The notes under the pieces were generated by a model. The model was not told the origin of the DNA and made no database searches. It saw nothing but the letters and a program-made list of their open reading frames with translations. The position numbers and the translations under genes were made by a program. From Chrysomallon squamiferum (Eukaryota > Mollusca > Gastropoda > Neomphalida > Peltospiridae): a stretch of DNA of 27,000 nucleotides. The stretch spans positions 9,268,193-9,295,192 of the forward strand of contig CM022675.1 in NCBI GenBank assembly GCA_012295275.1, written 5' to 3'. This document shows positions 26,560-27,000 of the stretch, one piece after another (positions within the stretch are counted from its first letter, which is position 1; the number at the start of each line of letters is the position of its first letter).

Positions 26560-27000
26560 AAGGAAATCACCAATGTTTATATTTACGATTATCACCAGAT
26601 TTTCTTCCGACTGAGAAAAGGACAATCGAGCCCGACACGTGGGCGAAATTGCTTTCCCATTGTCACTTAATTACAGGTGTTACAATCTCAGGTGTAATGC
26701 AGATGGGCGGGGATGAGGCAGGGTTTAAGCACTCAGTAATGATTATGTCTGTCAGACATGCAAACAAGCGATAAACGGAACCCCCCGAAACAATGGAAAT
26801 TTTCACAAAAGCGTCCCTCGGAGAATTCCCAATTCAATATTGCCGCAATGCTGAAGAATGGATCCTGGAATTCTTCAATTTGCCATTCTCCCTAGTTGTT
26901 TCCTTGTTTGTTTATGACGATTGTTTTCATAAATTATTGGTCTACTGGGAAGTGGTTTTAGGACACAAACAGGTCTGTACTTTGTAGGAATATATTGTGT
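26560..27000. other. Unique island with SOX, NK and T-box type sites
   Basis: Non-repetitive CpG-bearing DNA, cut by the window edge. It contains CATTGTC (26659-26665), CACTTAATTA (26664-26673), AGGTGTTA and AGGTGTAA (from 26675 and 26690), CAGATG, TTAAGCACTC (26726-26735) and AACAATGG (near 26790). The 64-codon frame 26793-26987 matches no family. It is a candidate developmental enhancer. Confidence 0.4.

Overview
Organism and character: This is nuclear DNA of a multicellular animal with a repeat-rich genome. It is A+T-rich throughout (roughly 70% or more by eye, not counted). It is studded with long homopolymers and with GA, CA, TC, AAT, AAC, AAAT and ACT microsatellites. I see no bacterial or viral gene organisation, no rRNA, no tRNA, no CRISPR array and no transposase or reverse-transcriptase reading frame. 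The style resembles a large intron or gene desert of a lophotrochozoan such as a mollusc, but that is a guess from texture and not from a gene. Coding: No reading frame in the window looks like a real full-length gene. Nearly all open frames are translations of microsatellites (poly-Cys/Tyr, poly-Val, poly-Phe, poly-Leu) or end within low-complexity DNA. The best protein-coding candidate is one 40-base internal exon at 2320-2359 (+), with a good pyrimidine tract and acceptor and a perfect GTAAGT donor. Two weaker acceptor-plus-stop arrangements, at 5179-5357 and 10538-10590, are discussed as findings. Layout: Three kinds of DNA alternate. (1) Low-complexity A/T-rich filler and microsatellites make up well over half of the window. 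(2) At least ten local tandem arrays have units of about 20-130 bp, and each array has its own unrelated unit: 1-225, 3032-3570, 3713-4100, 5487-5790, 10680-11355, 12586-12990, 15700-16068, 18530-19160, 22249-22430, 24221-24350, 24700-24870 with 25330-25470, and 26100-26538. (3) Unique islands of 200-600 bp have higher G+C and visible CpG (about 1.4, 4.9, 5.9, 7.2-7.8, 8.7-9.1, 10.2-10.5, 12.2, 14.1, 15.1, 16.1, 17.0, 20.7, 22.5, 23.3, 24.4 and 26.6-27 kb). These look like conserved non-coding or enhancer DNA. They carry a full CTCF consensus (9049-9062), a triple nuclear-receptor half-site cluster containing a perfect DR1 (24623-24641), two weaker DR1s, a SOX-POU composite-like site, YY1-like sites, E-box clusters and T-box half-sites. 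Structural elements: A near-perfect 47-bp hairpin (13231-13332) sits in one copy of a dispersed repeat whose other copies (16514-16750, fragment near 20228-20395) lack the left arm. A second large imperfect palindrome (19493-19680) has a minisatellite-like unit at its centre. How it fits together: There is no operon or pathway to describe. The coherent reading is a regulatory intron or intergenic region in which short unique sequences are repeatedly expanded by tandem duplication and microsatellite growth. The islands between them are the parts most likely to be functional.
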